From the NCBI RefSeq assembly GCF_016786325.1, contig NZ_JADWYU010000171.1:1-34616 (forward strand): DNA of 34,616 bases, in the 5' to 3' direction. This DNA comes from Frankia nepalensis (lineage in GTDB: Bacteria; Actinomycetota; Actinomycetes; Frankiales; Frankiaceae). A program made the translations under genes and the position numbers. Below are positions 16,813 to 25,248 of the stretch, one piece after another. The stretch's first letter is position 1; every line of letters begins with the position of its first letter. The notes beneath the pieces were generated by a model. It was not told the origin of the DNA and made no database searches. It saw only the letters and a program-made list of their open reading frames with translations.

Positions 16813-16950
16813 CGCCCGGCCCACCCCGTCATCTCGCCCGGCCCGCACCGAGCGCGCCGTGTGGGTGAGGCCGCGGCCGGCCACCACGACCCCTTTCCAC
16901 GAGCGAACCCAGTACATGTACACAGCAGTGGCATCCGAGGAGGTTGTCTG

Positions 16951-17127
16951 ATGGCAGGCAACGAATACGTGAAAGTCGACATGCGCGACGGGCTATTACC
17001 GCGGACCGTCGGGGACGAGTACGAGCTCACCGCCCGGGCGCACCGCCCGCGGGCCACCGCGCCGTCGACGGCGGGGCCCGTCCGGGTCTCGGGCGTGGAG
17101 TCGCTGACGCGAGGGGGCACCCGATGA
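16951..17127 (+). CDS. Small 58-residue protein of unknown function
   Basis: ATG 16951 follows the strongest ribosome-binding site of this section (GAGGAGG, 7 bases upstream). The frame ends in TGA overlapping the hydrolase start as ATGA, so the two are translationally coupled. The sequence opens MAGNEYVKVDMRDGLLPRTV and ends SGVESLTRGGTR. It has no Cys, no membrane segment and no motif that I recognise. It could be a small partner of the hydrolase, or the leftover of a larger protein whose middle was deleted along with the SDR remnant just upstream. Coding is likely from the site and the coupling; function is unknown. Confidence 0.6.
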   Translation: MAGNEYVKVDMRDGLLPRTVGDEYELTARAHRPRATAPSTAGPVRVSGVESLTRGGTR

Positions 17128-18119
17128 GCGCGCCGGTGGTGTCCGCTCCGCCCACCGTCACCGTCGACGTGACCGGGCGCGTGCCGATCGATGGCGACCA
17201 CCACGTCGCGACGTGGATCTTCCCGCCGCCGGCGCCGACGGACGGCCCGGTGCCGCTGCTGTTCTGCCTTCCTGGCGGCGGCTACACGAAGGCCTACTGG
17301 CATCTCGACGTCCCCGGCCGCGCCGGTTACAGCTTCGGCGAGCACCTCGCGGCCCAGGGCATGCTTGTCATCGCCGTCGACCACCTCGCCACCGGCGAGA
17401 GCTCACGCCACCCGCGGGCGGCCGAGCTCACCCCCGACGTCGTCGCCGCGGCGAACAACGCGGCGCTGACCGACCTGCTCGAGCGCGCGGCGAAAGGCAC
17501 GCTCCTGCCCGGCCAGGGGCCGATCGACATCGGACCGATCGTCGCGGTCGGTCACTCGATGGGCGGCATGCTCGCCGTCTTCCAACAGTCGCTACACGGC
17601 AGCTTCGACGCGATCGCCCCACTCGGCTACGGCACAGTGGGTCCCTTCGCCGGCCATCTCGTCGGAAACGACCGCACCAAGATCCCCAGCCTGGAGTCCA
17701 TCATGGTCCCGGCTCGGGCAGGTGCCTTCGACGAACCGTTCCTGTCCGACCGCACCGATCCCGCGATCCGCCACCATTTCTACTGGGACGACGTCCCCAC
17801 CGACGTCATCGCCGCCGACGACCTCACCAGCACCCACCTTCCCGGCGTGACCGGCCCGCTGTCGATCGTCCCGTTCATCGCCTCCGACCACGCCGGCCGG
17901 ATCCGCTGCCCGGTCTTCATCGGCCTCGGAGAACGCGACTCCACGCCGAACCACCACGACGAAGCCCGCGCCTACAGCTTCTCCAACGACGTCACCCTGT
18001 TCCGGCTCCCGAAGTCCGCGCACTGCCACAACACCGCCGGCACCCGCCACGACCTCTGGAACCGCCTGGCGCAGTGGGTCCGAACGCTGCCGGCCCTCGC
18101 CGCCACGCCGTCGGCCTAA
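17124..18119 (+). CDS. Alpha/beta hydrolase
   Basis: A 331-residue alpha/beta-fold hydrolase. The oxyanion region FCLPGGGYTKAYW is followed by VGHSMGG with nucleophile Ser145; GLGERDSTP supplies the likely acid Asp272 and SAHCHN the likely base His300. No signal peptide is present, so it is cytosolic. It overlaps the 58-residue gene by four bases (ATGA). Family members cleave esters, lactones or C-C bonds, and the substrate here is not evident. Being next to SDR, dehydrogenase and P450 genes on the same strand, it could act in one catabolic route, although a 300-base gap separates it from the next gene. Confidence 0.87.
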   Translation: MSAPVVSAPPTVTVDVTGRVPIDGDHHVATWIFPPPAPTDGPVPLLFCLPGGGYTKAYWHLDVPGRAGYSFGEHLAAQGMLVIAVDHLATGESSRHPRAAELTPDVVAAANNAALTDLLERAAKGTLLPGQGPIDIGPIVAVGHSMGGMLAVFQQSLHGSFDAIAPLGYGTVGPFAGHLVGNDRTKIPSLESIMVPARAGAFDEPFLSDRTDPAIRHHFYWDDVPTDVIAADDLTSTHLPGVTGPLSIVPFIASDHAGRIRCPVFIGLGERDSTPNHHDEARAYSFSNDVTLFRLPKSAHCHNTAGTRHDLWNRLAQWVRTLPALAATPSA

Positions 18120-18420
18120 GACCGGCCGGAACACCGTCCACGCGGCGTCCGACGAGCACGACAGGAAACCCGCGTGGGTGCACCAACCAGCGCCCCTCGG
18201 CCACGGTTGGTCACCCGCCGGTCGGCGACGTCCGGCGTTCCAGCCAGACTCCCGGATCCCTCCACCGCACCGACGGGCGGCGGTTTCCACCTCCGAGCAC
18301 ACCGGTCGAAACGATCGCCGGAAACACCGTCAACGGAACACTCCCAAACGTTCTGATTGACCGGCACGGCGTGGATTACTGCGTCCGGCCACCGCCCAAC
18401 ATCCTTCAAGGAAGCAGACA
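18120..18420. other. 301-base gap
   Basis: No gene could be supported here. The end of the gap carries a good ribosome-binding site (AAGGAAG) for the following SDR. The gap may contain that gene's promoter, but no convincing -35/-10 pair at normal spacing was found. Confidence 0.5.
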
Positions 18421-19245
18421 ATGGAACGTGACGTCACGGTCGTGATCGGTATCGGGGCGATGGGACAGGCGATCGCCCGACGTATCGGTCCCGGCACCCA
18501 GATTCTGATCGCGGACGTCAAGGAGGCAGTCCTGCGCACGGTCGCCGGGGAGCTGGAGGGCGAAGGCTACGTGGCGGCCACCGCGGTCGTCGATGTCACC
18601 TCCCGCGAGTCGGTGACAGCCCTCGCCAGGCACGCGGCCTCCCTGGGGCCGGTCCGGTCCATGGTCCACACCGCCGGGCTGTCTCCAGCCCAGGCTCCGG
18701 TACCGGCGGTCCTGGCAGTCGATCTGCTCGGCGTCGCCCTGGTCCTGGAGGAGTTCGCCCACGTCGTCGCCCCGGGCGCGGCGGGCGTCGTGATCGCCAG
18801 CATGGCCGGCCACCTCGCCCCGCCCATCGCGCCAGACGTGGCTCGCGCTCTCGCCACGACCCCGGCCAGCGAACTGCTGGCGCTCCCGGCCGCAAGCCCG
18901 GACCAGTTTCCCGACAGCGGCCAGGCATACACCTTCGCCAAACGCGCGAACCAGATCCGCGTACAGGCCGCCAGCACCATTTGGGGCGCCCACGGCGCCC
19001 GGATCAACTCCATCAGCCCTGGCGTCATCGCCACCCCGATGAGCACCGCGGAACTTGCGACCGACCACGGTGGCCACATGCAGATGATGATCGACGTCTC
19101 CAACGCGAAGCGGCTCGGAACACCCGCCGACATCGCCGCTGCCACCGAGTTCCTCCTCAGCCCCGCCGCCAGCTTCCTCTCCGGCACCGACCTGCTCGTC
19201 GACGGCGGCGCCGTCGCCGCCATCCAGACAGGAAAGCTCGGCTAA
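18421..19245 (+). CDS. SDR-like oxidoreductase with altered glycine motif
   Basis: A 274-residue SDR-fold protein. The opening VTVVIGIGAMGQAIARRIG has GxGxxGxxxA in place of the usual TGxxxGxG, but the downstream features are SDR-like: VDVTSRESV, VHTAGLSP, VIASMAGH, YTFAKRANQ with the catalytic YxxxK, and SPGVIATPMS followed by the DLLVDGGAV end. It is the closest relative in the window of the SDR at 8369-9232. ATG 18421 follows AAGGAAGCAGAC. The 3-hydroxyisobutyrate-dehydrogenase-like gene follows 189 bases later in the same direction. An NAD(P)-dependent alcohol/ketone conversion is likely; the substrate is unknown. Confidence 0.83.
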   Translation: MERDVTVVIGIGAMGQAIARRIGPGTQILIADVKEAVLRTVAGELEGEGYVAATAVVDVTSRESVTALARHAASLGPVRSMVHTAGLSPAQAPVPAVLAVDLLGVALVLEEFAHVVAPGAAGVVIASMAGHLAPPIAPDVARALATTPASELLALPAASPDQFPDSGQAYTFAKRANQIRVQAASTIWGAHGARINSISPGVIATPMSTAELATDHGGHMQMMIDVSNAKRLGTPADIAAATEFLLSPAASFLSGTDLLVDGGAVAAIQTGKLG

Positions 19246-19434
19246 CAGAGACACCACGGCCCCGGCCACGATGCCCACAGCGGACCACCATGACGATCCG
19301 CTCCCACCAGCCGCAACTAGTCACGGATAGCAGGCGCTCCAGACCAGTCACACACGAAGACCCTGCCAACGCGAACAACCCACGGGCCCAGCGGGAACAT
19401 GGCGAACGGCCAGCGGCCACCCAGACAGGAGAAC

Positions 19435-20244
19435 ATGGTGAAAGTCGGGTTCATCGGACTCGGCAGCATGGGACTGCCCATGGCAGAACGGCTCCAGAAC
19501 GCGGGGCACGAACTCACCGTCTACGCCCGCCGCGCCGCCTCACTTGAACCGCTGCGAGGCACGAACGCCACCATCGCGGCGACCCCGGCCGCCATGGGCA
19601 CAGCCGTCGACGCCGTCGGCATCTGCGTCTTCGACGCCGCCGGAGTCGAAGAGGTCATGTTCGGACCGGCCGGCCTGGCCGAGACACTGCGCCCGGGCAC
19701 CGTCATCCTCGTGCACAGCACCGTGTCGCCGACCCAGATCCGCTCCATCGCCGAACGCGCCACGACCCACCAGCTGCGCGTCCTCGACGCCCCGGTCAGC
19801 GGCGGCGCCCCACGAGCCCAGACCGGCGAACTCACCATCATGATCGGCGGAGACACCGCCGCCCTCACCGACGTCAACGATCTCCTGTCGGCGCTGTCCA
19901 ACCACGTCGTCCACCTCGGCGCGATCGGCGCGGGCTCCCACGCAAAGCTCATCAACAACACCCTGTTCGCCGCCCAGATCACGCTCACGGACGACGCGAT
20001 GAAGGCCGGCACGGCCCTCGGAGTCGACCCCGCCGGCCTCGCCGCGGTCCTCATGACCAGCAGCTCGGCCTGCATCGCCTCCGGTCTGCGACTACGCGCC
20101 GGCTCCACCGCCACCGTTGCCGCCTCACCCGCCGGCCCCCCGCTCGTCAAAGACGTCCACCTGATGACTCAGCTTCTCGGCAACGCCCCCGGCCGCGAAC
20201 TCATCGACGTCGCGCACCGGTTCACCACCGCCGCCCATCCATGA
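19435..20244 (+). CDS. 3-hydroxyisobutyrate dehydrogenase-like NAD(P)-dependent oxidoreductase
   Basis: A 269-residue beta-hydroxyacid dehydrogenase. KVGFIGLGSMGLPMAERL carries the GxGxxG cofactor motif (residues 8-13); LDAPVSGGAPRAQTGELTIM is the family's substrate-binding signature, and GSHAKLINNTL holds the expected catalytic Lys. The length is slightly short of the usual 290-300 residues at the C-terminal end. ATG 19435 is preceded by ACAGGAGAAC; an in-frame ATG at 19399 has no such site. The enzyme would oxidise a 3-hydroxyacid, or reduce the semialdehyde or imine, in the cytosol. Its position between an SDR and a P450 suggests a shared degradative or tailoring pathway. Confidence 0.87.
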   Translation: MVKVGFIGLGSMGLPMAERLQNAGHELTVYARRAASLEPLRGTNATIAATPAAMGTAVDAVGICVFDAAGVEEVMFGPAGLAETLRPGTVILVHSTVSPTQIRSIAERATTHQLRVLDAPVSGGAPRAQTGELTIMIGGDTAALTDVNDLLSALSNHVVHLGAIGAGSHAKLINNTLFAAQITLTDDAMKAGTALGVDPAGLAAVLMTSSSACIASGLRLRAGSTATVAASPAGPPLVKDVHLMTQLLGNAPGRELIDVAHRFTTAAHP

Positions 20245-20403
20245 GCCGCCGCCACCCATCGCCCTCACCGCGGTATGCCAGAGGACTGAGGGTCTCAGCG
20301 GGGGTCGGGTGAGCGAGGCGGACTGACCTCACGGGGCTGAAGGCGGGCGACCCGCGCCGAATGATTGATGACGGTGGGGTAGCCGATTGGCTACGGTTGT
20401 GCC

Positions 20404-21621
20404 ATGTCGACGATTTCGGCGGCCAGGTTCGATGATCCTTTCTTTTACCTCGACGATCCGAACGCCGTGTTCGCCGAGTTACGCAGGACCGACCCGGTGC
20501 ACTGGTATGACGACGGGAGGTTCTGGGTCGTCACCAAGTACGACGACATCCGCTCGATCTCCACACACCCGGAGCAGTTCACGTCGTCACGGATCGCGAT
20601 CCTCATGGATCTCGTCGCCCGGCGGGACGGTGCGGAGCCCTTCAACGTCGCCGGCTCCTCTCATCGGGGCATTATGTTCATGGACCCGCCGGAGCACATC
20701 GCGCACCGCAAGGCGGTCAGCGTCAGGTTCACTCCCCGCGCCGTCGCCGGAGTCGAGGAGCACGTGCGCTCGGTGGTGCGCGACGTGCTCGCCCGGCTGC
20801 CAACAGAACCGTTCGACTGGATCGAACACGTCGCGGAACCGATTCCGGTCTTCGTCTTCTCCCGGCTGCTCGGTATCCCAGAAGAGGACTGGCCCAAGGT
20901 CTCGGGGTGGGCCACCACCATCGCCCGGGTCGGCTCCGGCGACGCCAGCCCCGAGGACGCCGACACGATCTACACAGAGATCGGTCCATACCTGCTTGAC
21001 CTGACCCTTCAACGAAGGGAACGGCCGACCGGCGACCTTCTAACCATGCTCACGACCGTGTCGGTTGACGGAGTGCCCTTCGACGAGATCCAGGTGCTCA
21101 CCTACGCGCTGACTCTGCTCGCCGCGGGCAGCGAGACGACCCAGAGTCTGATCGCGGGCCTGGCCTACTGCTTCAACCAGCACCCCGAACAGGCCGCGCG
21201 TGTCTTCGCCGACCCGGCGCTGGCCGCCGGCGCGGTGGAGGAGACGCTGCGGTGGTGGACGCCGGTGATGAGTATGGCACGCGAGTCGGCGTCCGACGTC
21301 GACCTGCGCGGCAGCATCATCCGGGCGAACGACGGCGTGCTGCTTGCCTACGCCTCGGCCAACCGCGACGAGGAGAAGTGGGGACCGACCGCCGAGGAGT
21401 TCGACGTCACCCGGACGAACGCGGCGAACCACCTGGGATTCGGCATCGGCGAGCACTTCTGCATGGGCGCGGCGCTCGCGCGCCGAGAGGCCCGGGTGCT
21501 CGTGGAGGAACTGGCCGCACGCGCGGGCGGGATCCAGATTGAGGGCGATCCGACGCCCCGCGCGTCGTCGCTCGTACACACCTTCGACCATCTTCTGGTC
21601 CGCCTCGTCGACCAGCACTGA
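20404..21621 (+). CDS. Cytochrome P450
   Basis: A 405-residue soluble bacterial P450. The I-helix oxygen-binding motif is LLAAGSETTQS, the K-helix EETLRW gives ExxR, and the heme loop FGIGEHFCMGAALAR contains ligand Cys353. MDPPEHIAHRKAVSVRFTP is the usual C-helix region. It resembles the actinobacterial CYP families that hydroxylate steroids, terpenes or fatty acids, but the substrate cannot be read. No ferredoxin or reductase is adjacent. A TACGGT -10-like box ends six bases before ATG 20404 and there is no ribosome-binding site, so translation may be leaderless. The gene is convergent with the YcaO gene 102 bases away. Confidence 0.92.
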   Translation: MSTISAARFDDPFFYLDDPNAVFAELRRTDPVHWYDDGRFWVVTKYDDIRSISTHPEQFTSSRIAILMDLVARRDGAEPFNVAGSSHRGIMFMDPPEHIAHRKAVSVRFTPRAVAGVEEHVRSVVRDVLARLPTEPFDWIEHVAEPIPVFVFSRLLGIPEEDWPKVSGWATTIARVGSGDASPEDADTIYTEIGPYLLDLTLQRRERPTGDLLTMLTTVSVDGVPFDEIQVLTYALTLLAAGSETTQSLIAGLAYCFNQHPEQAARVFADPALAAGAVEETLRWWTPVMSMARESASDVDLRGSIIRANDGVLLAYASANRDEEKWGPTAEEFDVTRTNAANHLGFGIGEHFCMGAALARREARVLVEELAARAGGIQIEGDPTPRASSLVHTFDHLLVRLVDQH

Positions 21622-21723
21622 GACTCCGGGATCCGCCCGGACCCATGCCTGGTTGTGATCTGCAGATGGTCGGGCCGCGATCGGCTGATTCCCGCCGCAC
21701 CCGTCCCGGGGGAGCCGCCGTGT

Positions 21724-24051
21724 TCATGCGTGTGGGATGGGCCAGTAGTTGAGTTCGTGCTCGGCGAGCGGGGTGTCGCGCCAGCCGAGGTCGACGGGTG
21801 TCTGCTGGATGCGGTCGGTGCCGAGCATGGGGAAGGCGGCGGGGAAGTTCGGGACGAGGCCGGGGATGAGGACGCGGGTGGCGTGCATGCCGGTGGCGGC
21901 GACGTCGGGGGTGGTGAGGTCGACGTAGCAGATCTCGAAGCCGCGGGATTCGACGCGGTCGCGGTAGGTGGCCAGTGACCGGTCGGGCAGGGTGGGGATG
22001 GTGTCGATCTCTCTGGTGGCGGGCACGGCGGTCCAGGGCAGGACGGCGTCGATGGCCCGTGGGTCGAGGAAGATCTGCTGCTGGCACATGAGGTCGGCGC
22101 AGTCGCGGAAGTCCGGCCGGTAGTCGTCGAGGTAGCGGCGGTCGGCGCGCCAGGGCTTGAGTCCCTGGTAGGAGGCGAATCCCCAGGCGACTGCCTGCCG
22201 GATGAGGCTGTGCTCGGTGTCGAGGTCGCGGCTGCCTTCCTGCAGGGTGAGGGCCTCGGTCCATGCCTTGAGTCCGGCCTGGCGGATGTCGGGGCGGGCG
22301 GCGAAGCCGATGGTGAACCAGTCGTGCACGGTGTTGTGGACGATGCCGGCGACGACGGGGATGCCGAACTCGTTGTCGATCGGGATGAGCGTCGCGCGCT
22401 GGCCGAGGCCGCTGGGGCGGCCCTGCCAGATGCCGTCGAGGTCGGGCGTGAGGGCCAGGGCGGGCAGCGGCTGGCGGTTCATCCACCAGATCATGGTGGC
22501 GTCCCGTTCGACGAGTTCCTCGATGCCCGAGACGAGTGCCTGTTCGAGGGTGCGTCCGGCGGAGACGCCGGAGAAGTTCATGTAGTTGGTGACGGGGTGG
22601 GCGACGCCGCTGGTGGGCCCGAGGCCGCCGCCGCGTTCGCCGGCGATCCAGTTGACGTAGACGAGGGTGACCGGGAGCCAGACCGGCCGGTCGTGGGTGA
22701 GGGAGCGGCCGCGTACCCAGCGGACGGGCAGGTCGCGGGTGAACGGCACGAACGGGAAGCCGGGCGCGTCGTAGAGCGACTGGCTGTAGAGGACGAGCCG
22801 GTCAGGGTCGACAGCGTGCTCGCCGGCGGCGAGCAGTTCGTGGTAGGAGGCCCAGCGCAGCTCGTTCTGCTTCATGTAGTTGCCGCAGTAGCGTTCGACG
22901 GCCTCGCCGACCGCGCAGTCGCGGGCCGCCTGGGCGTCGTCGAACACGCTGCCGCCGCAGATCACGTCGTTCGCCCAGTCCGGGTCGATCCGGCCCATGG
23001 AGGAGTTGTGGGTCTGAGCGGTGTGGAGGCGGTCGGGGACGGCGGGGTCGTGGGCGATGTCCCGGACCCGCTGGATGATGCCGGTGCGCGGGCTGACGAG
23101 CAGGCTGGTGTCCCGCTCGCCGGAGATCGTGAGCGGTCCGGTCAGCTGTCGGTCGGGCAGCGGCAGGACGGGGTGGGCGACCAGGTTCATGCGGACCGGG
23201 TCGGCTTCCACCTCGGTGGACAGGGTGCGGCAGGGGAGGCCGGCGACGAGCCGGTCGAGGTCGGCGGCGAACGCGCCCAGCATCCAGCTCAGTTCCGGGG
23301 CTGGCGGGAGGTAGACGTCGCCGAGGGGTGGCGCGATCAGCGCGTCGAAAACCTCTTCCTCGTCGATCGCGCAGCGGCGGCGGGCGAGCAGGTCGTGGTA
23401 GTTGGCGGTGCGTCCCGGCAGGATCGCGGGGCCGAAGTAGGCCTGTCCGGCGTCGAGGTGGAACTGGGTCCAGCGCACTCCGGCGTCCTGCGCGGCCTGG
23501 TCCCAGGCGAGCAGCCAGGAGGCGTCCAGCTGGGTGCGTGCCACGACGACGAGGGTGGCGGCCGGATCGGTGATCCGCGCGAGGAGCTCGGCTGGCTCGG
23601 CCGGGACGCCGAGGTGGGTGGCCGCGGGAAGCGCCGGGTCGAGCAGCGGGGACAACGCGTCGACGAGGGCGGCGTCGCCCGTGAGCAGCAGCCGCGCGAT
23701 CGGCGGCGGCTTGTCGGACGGCTGTCCGGCGGGGGCGAACCGGGACCAGTCGGCGGCCCGCGGACCCGGCTCCGTTGCCAGGCAGCCCTCGGCGAGCAGC
23801 ACGCCGGGAATCTCGGCGAGCTCGGCGCCGGCGTCGGCCGCGGCGAGGGCCTCCTCGACAGTGCGGGTGCCGTCCAACGCGGCGAGGAACGCCTCCAGCC
23901 GGTTGGGGGGCGTGGCGACGCGGAACAGCTCGCCTCTGGGGGTGACGACCAGACTGTGGCCTTCGGCGAGCGGGTGCACGTCGGCGCGGACGCGGGCGGG
24001 GCGCGCGGCTCCGGCGTCGCCGGTGGGGAGTTCAGCGGACCTGGTCGTCAT
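21724..24051 (-). CDS. Fused E1-like/YcaO azoline-forming cyclodehydratase (RiPP maturation)
   Basis: A 775-residue protein. Residues about 22-95 look like the leader-binding winged helix of Ocin-ThiF-like partners (GHSLVVTPRGELFRV, then FLAALDGTRTVEEAL). Residues about 115-300 are a degenerate E1-like domain (RLLLTGDAALVDAL, FGPAILPGRTANYHDLLARR, HPVLPLPD) without the usual zinc Cys pairs. Residues about 315-775 are YcaO, with the ATP/Mg motifs ARDCAVGEAVERY (Glu383, Glu386, Arg387), EQALVSGIEELVERD and AWTEALTLQ; the C-terminus is PIPHA, a partial form of the proline-rich tail of cyclodehydratases. The family uses ATP to turn Ser, Thr or Cys into oxazoline or thiazoline. The gene follows the 34-residue peptide by 192 bases on the same strand. 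ATG 24051 has GAGGAG about 11 bases upstream. No flavin dehydrogenase is nearby. Confidence 0.88.
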   Translation of the reverse strand: MTTRSAELPTGDAGAARPARVRADVHPLAEGHSLVVTPRGELFRVATPPNRLEAFLAALDGTRTVEEALAAADAGAELAEIPGVLLAEGCLATEPGPRAADWSRFAPAGQPSDKPPPIARLLLTGDAALVDALSPLLDPALPAATHLGVPAEPAELLARITDPAATLVVVARTQLDASWLLAWDQAAQDAGVRWTQFHLDAGQAYFGPAILPGRTANYHDLLARRRCAIDEEEVFDALIAPPLGDVYLPPAPELSWMLGAFAADLDRLVAGLPCRTLSTEVEADPVRMNLVAHPVLPLPDRQLTGPLTISGERDTSLLVSPRTGIIQRVRDIAHDPAVPDRLHTAQTHNSSMGRIDPDWANDVICGGSVFDDAQAARDCAVGEAVERYCGNYMKQNELRWASYHELLAAGEHAVDPDRLVLYSQSLYDAPGFPFVPFTRDLPVRWVRGRSLTHDRPVWLPVTLVYVNWIAGERGGGLGPTSGVAHPVTNYMNFSGVSAGRTLEQALVSGIEELVERDATMIWWMNRQPLPALALTPDLDGIWQGRPSGLGQRATLIPIDNEFGIPVVAGIVHNTVHDWFTIGFAARPDIRQAGLKAWTEALTLQEGSRDLDTEHSLIRQAVAWGFASYQGLKPWRADRRYLDDYRPDFRDCADLMCQQQIFLDPRAIDAVLPWTAVPATREIDTIPTLPDRSLATYRDRVESRGFEICYVDLTTPDVAATGMHATRVLIPGLVPNFPAAFPMLGTDRIQQTPVDLGWRDTPLAEHELNYWPIPHA

Positions 24052-24243
24052 GGTGAGCAGGGCTCCTCGGGGTGGGCGACGCGGTGGCATCGGCGGTGGA
24101 AAGCGGGAAAGGAAGGCCGGAACCGGCGGGGCGGGGAGCGTTCCGCCCCGCCCCGCCGGCCGTGGGTGACCCCGGGGTCATCGGATTCAGCGGCGCAAAG
24201 GAGATGACTACGCCGCCTGGGTCCTTGAACGGAGCGCTACGTA

Positions 24244-24348
24244 CTAGAGCGCCCAGGAGAAGGAGATGCCGACCGTGCTGTGCGAGTGGTGGTTCGAGTT
24301 CGGCGCGAGCGCCTTCTCCCACTTGCGGGCCTCGATGCGAGTGATCAT
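24244..24348 (-). CDS. Putative RiPP precursor peptide, 34 residues, His/Ser-rich
   Basis: ATG at 24348 has a near-ideal ribosome-binding site (GGGAGGTGA, 6 bases upstream) and the frame ends in TAG at 24244. The N-terminal half, with RIEARKWEKALAP, is charged and leader-like. The C-terminal half is rich in Ser, Thr and His: HHSHSTVG, then ISFSWAL to the end. There is no Cys, so ring formation could only involve Ser18, Ser22, Ser24, Thr25, Ser29 or Ser31. It lies just downstream of a Zur-box-like site and upstream of the YcaO gene, exactly where a substrate peptide would be. The His-Ser-His-Ser-Thr run would place imidazoles beside oxazolines, a plausible metal-chelating unit. The peptide is well supported as a gene; its modification and role are inferred. 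Confidence 0.78.
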   Translation of the reverse strand: MITRIEARKWEKALAPNSNHHSHSTVGISFSWAL

Positions 24349-24406
24349 TTCTTTCACCTCCCGTCACGGCTGCGAGGACGAACCTTGATGTGCCCGGGCA
24401 TCTGCA

Positions 24407-24433
24407 CCTTAATGAAAACGAAAACGGTTTTCA
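24407..24433 (-). promoter_or_regulatory. Zur-box-like operator and promoter of the precursor/YcaO unit
   Basis: CGAAAACGGTTTTCA (24419-24433) is a 7-1-7 dyad whose inner six pairs are perfect. It is close to the actinobacterial Zur box (TGAAAATnATTTTCA type), and a second GAAAAC half overlaps it. Read leftward, TTGAAA, 17 bases, TAAGGT could be the promoter, entirely covered by the operator. The 13 bases CCTTAATGAAAAC (24407-24419) recur at the exporter operon (31178-31190). This predicts repression by zinc-loaded Zur. Confidence 0.7.
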
Positions 24434-24452
24434 ACTAGCTCTGGGGCGGGTG

Positions 24453-25247
24453 TCATGACGGTTTCGGGGCGAAGACGAGTTGCCGGGCCGCGCCGTCGTC
24501 GACCACCCGGACTCGCACCCCGTAGACCGGTTCGAGGACGCCGGGCACGCAGACCTGGGCGGGCGGTCCGGTGCACACGACCCTGCCGCCGTCGAGCAGG
24601 ACGAGGCGGTCGCAGTACCGGGCGGCGAGGTTGAGGTCGTGGAGCACGACGACCGCTGTGGTTCCCAGCGACCGGACAAGGCTGAGCACCTCGTGCTGGT
24701 AGCGGACGTCGAGGTGGTTGGTGGGCTCGTCAAGCAGAAGGTGGTCAGCTTGCTGCGCCAGCGCCCTGGCGATCAGCACCCGCTGCTTCTCGCCCCCGGA
24801 CAGCGTCGCGAACATCCGGTCGGCGAGGTGACGGGCTCCGACGCGGCGCAGTGCCGAGGCGGCGAGCTCGTGGTCGGCGGCGGTGTAGCCCTGAAACGCC
24901 GACCGGTGCGGCGAACGGCCGAGCAGGACCGTCTCCGCGACCGTCGACGGCACGTCCGGCGACGTCTCCTGGACGACCACCGACAGCCGGCGGGCCAGCT
25001 CGCCCGGGCGCATGGCCGCGACCGGCGTGCCGTCGAGCGTGACGAGTCCCGCCCGCGGGGCCAGTGACCGGTAGAGCGTGCGTAGCAGGGTCGTCTTGCC
25101 GCTGCCGTTCGGCCCTACCAGGCCGACGGTCTGGCCGGTCGCGGCGGCCAGACCGACCTGGTCGAGAACGGTGCGTCCGCCGAGGGAGACCTCGATGTCG
25201 GCCGCGCGGATCCCGCCCGCGCCGGGGCCGTCCGCGAGCGCGCCCAC
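24453..25247 (-). CDS. ABC importer ATPase, siderophore/metallophore (FecE/FepC-like) type
   Basis: A 264-residue nucleotide-binding subunit. Walker A is GPNGSGKTT, the signature is LSGGEKQR, Walker B is HLLLDEPTNHLDV and the switch His is in VVLHDLNLA. The pattern, including RTLYRSLAPRAG and the closing VYGVRVRVV, is that of FecE/FepC/BtuD-like importers. GTG 25247 starts one base after the stop of the binding-protein gene, so the two are coupled. With the lipoprotein and FecCD permease it makes a complete class-III metal-complex importer that energises uptake at the inner face of the membrane. It is the last gene of the leftward transport unit; about 20 bases further on starts the operator of the peptide/YcaO unit. 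Confidence 0.93.
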   Translation of the reverse strand: MGALADGPGAGGIRAADIEVSLGGRTVLDQVGLAAATGQTVGLVGPNGSGKTTLLRTLYRSLAPRAGLVTLDGTPVAAMRPGELARRLSVVVQETSPDVPSTVAETVLLGRSPHRSAFQGYTAADHELAASALRRVGARHLADRMFATLSGGEKQRVLIARALAQQADHLLLDEPTNHLDVRYQHEVLSLVRSLGTTAVVVLHDLNLAARYCDRLVLLDGGRVVCTGPPAQVCVPGVLEPVYGVRVRVVDDGAARQLVFAPKPS

Positions 25248-25248
25248 G

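Noticed and set aside
22210..24207. Long plus-strand open frame opposite the YcaO gene
   Set aside because: Gly/Val/Asp-rich sequence without motifs, mirror image of the YcaO codons; the minus-strand protein has clear catalytic motifs.
24032..24367. Alternative 111-codon minus-strand frame covering the precursor region
   Set aside because: Its sequence is Pro/Gly/Ala-rich without family features and overlaps the YcaO start. The 34-codon frame has the ribosome-binding site and the expected peptide character.
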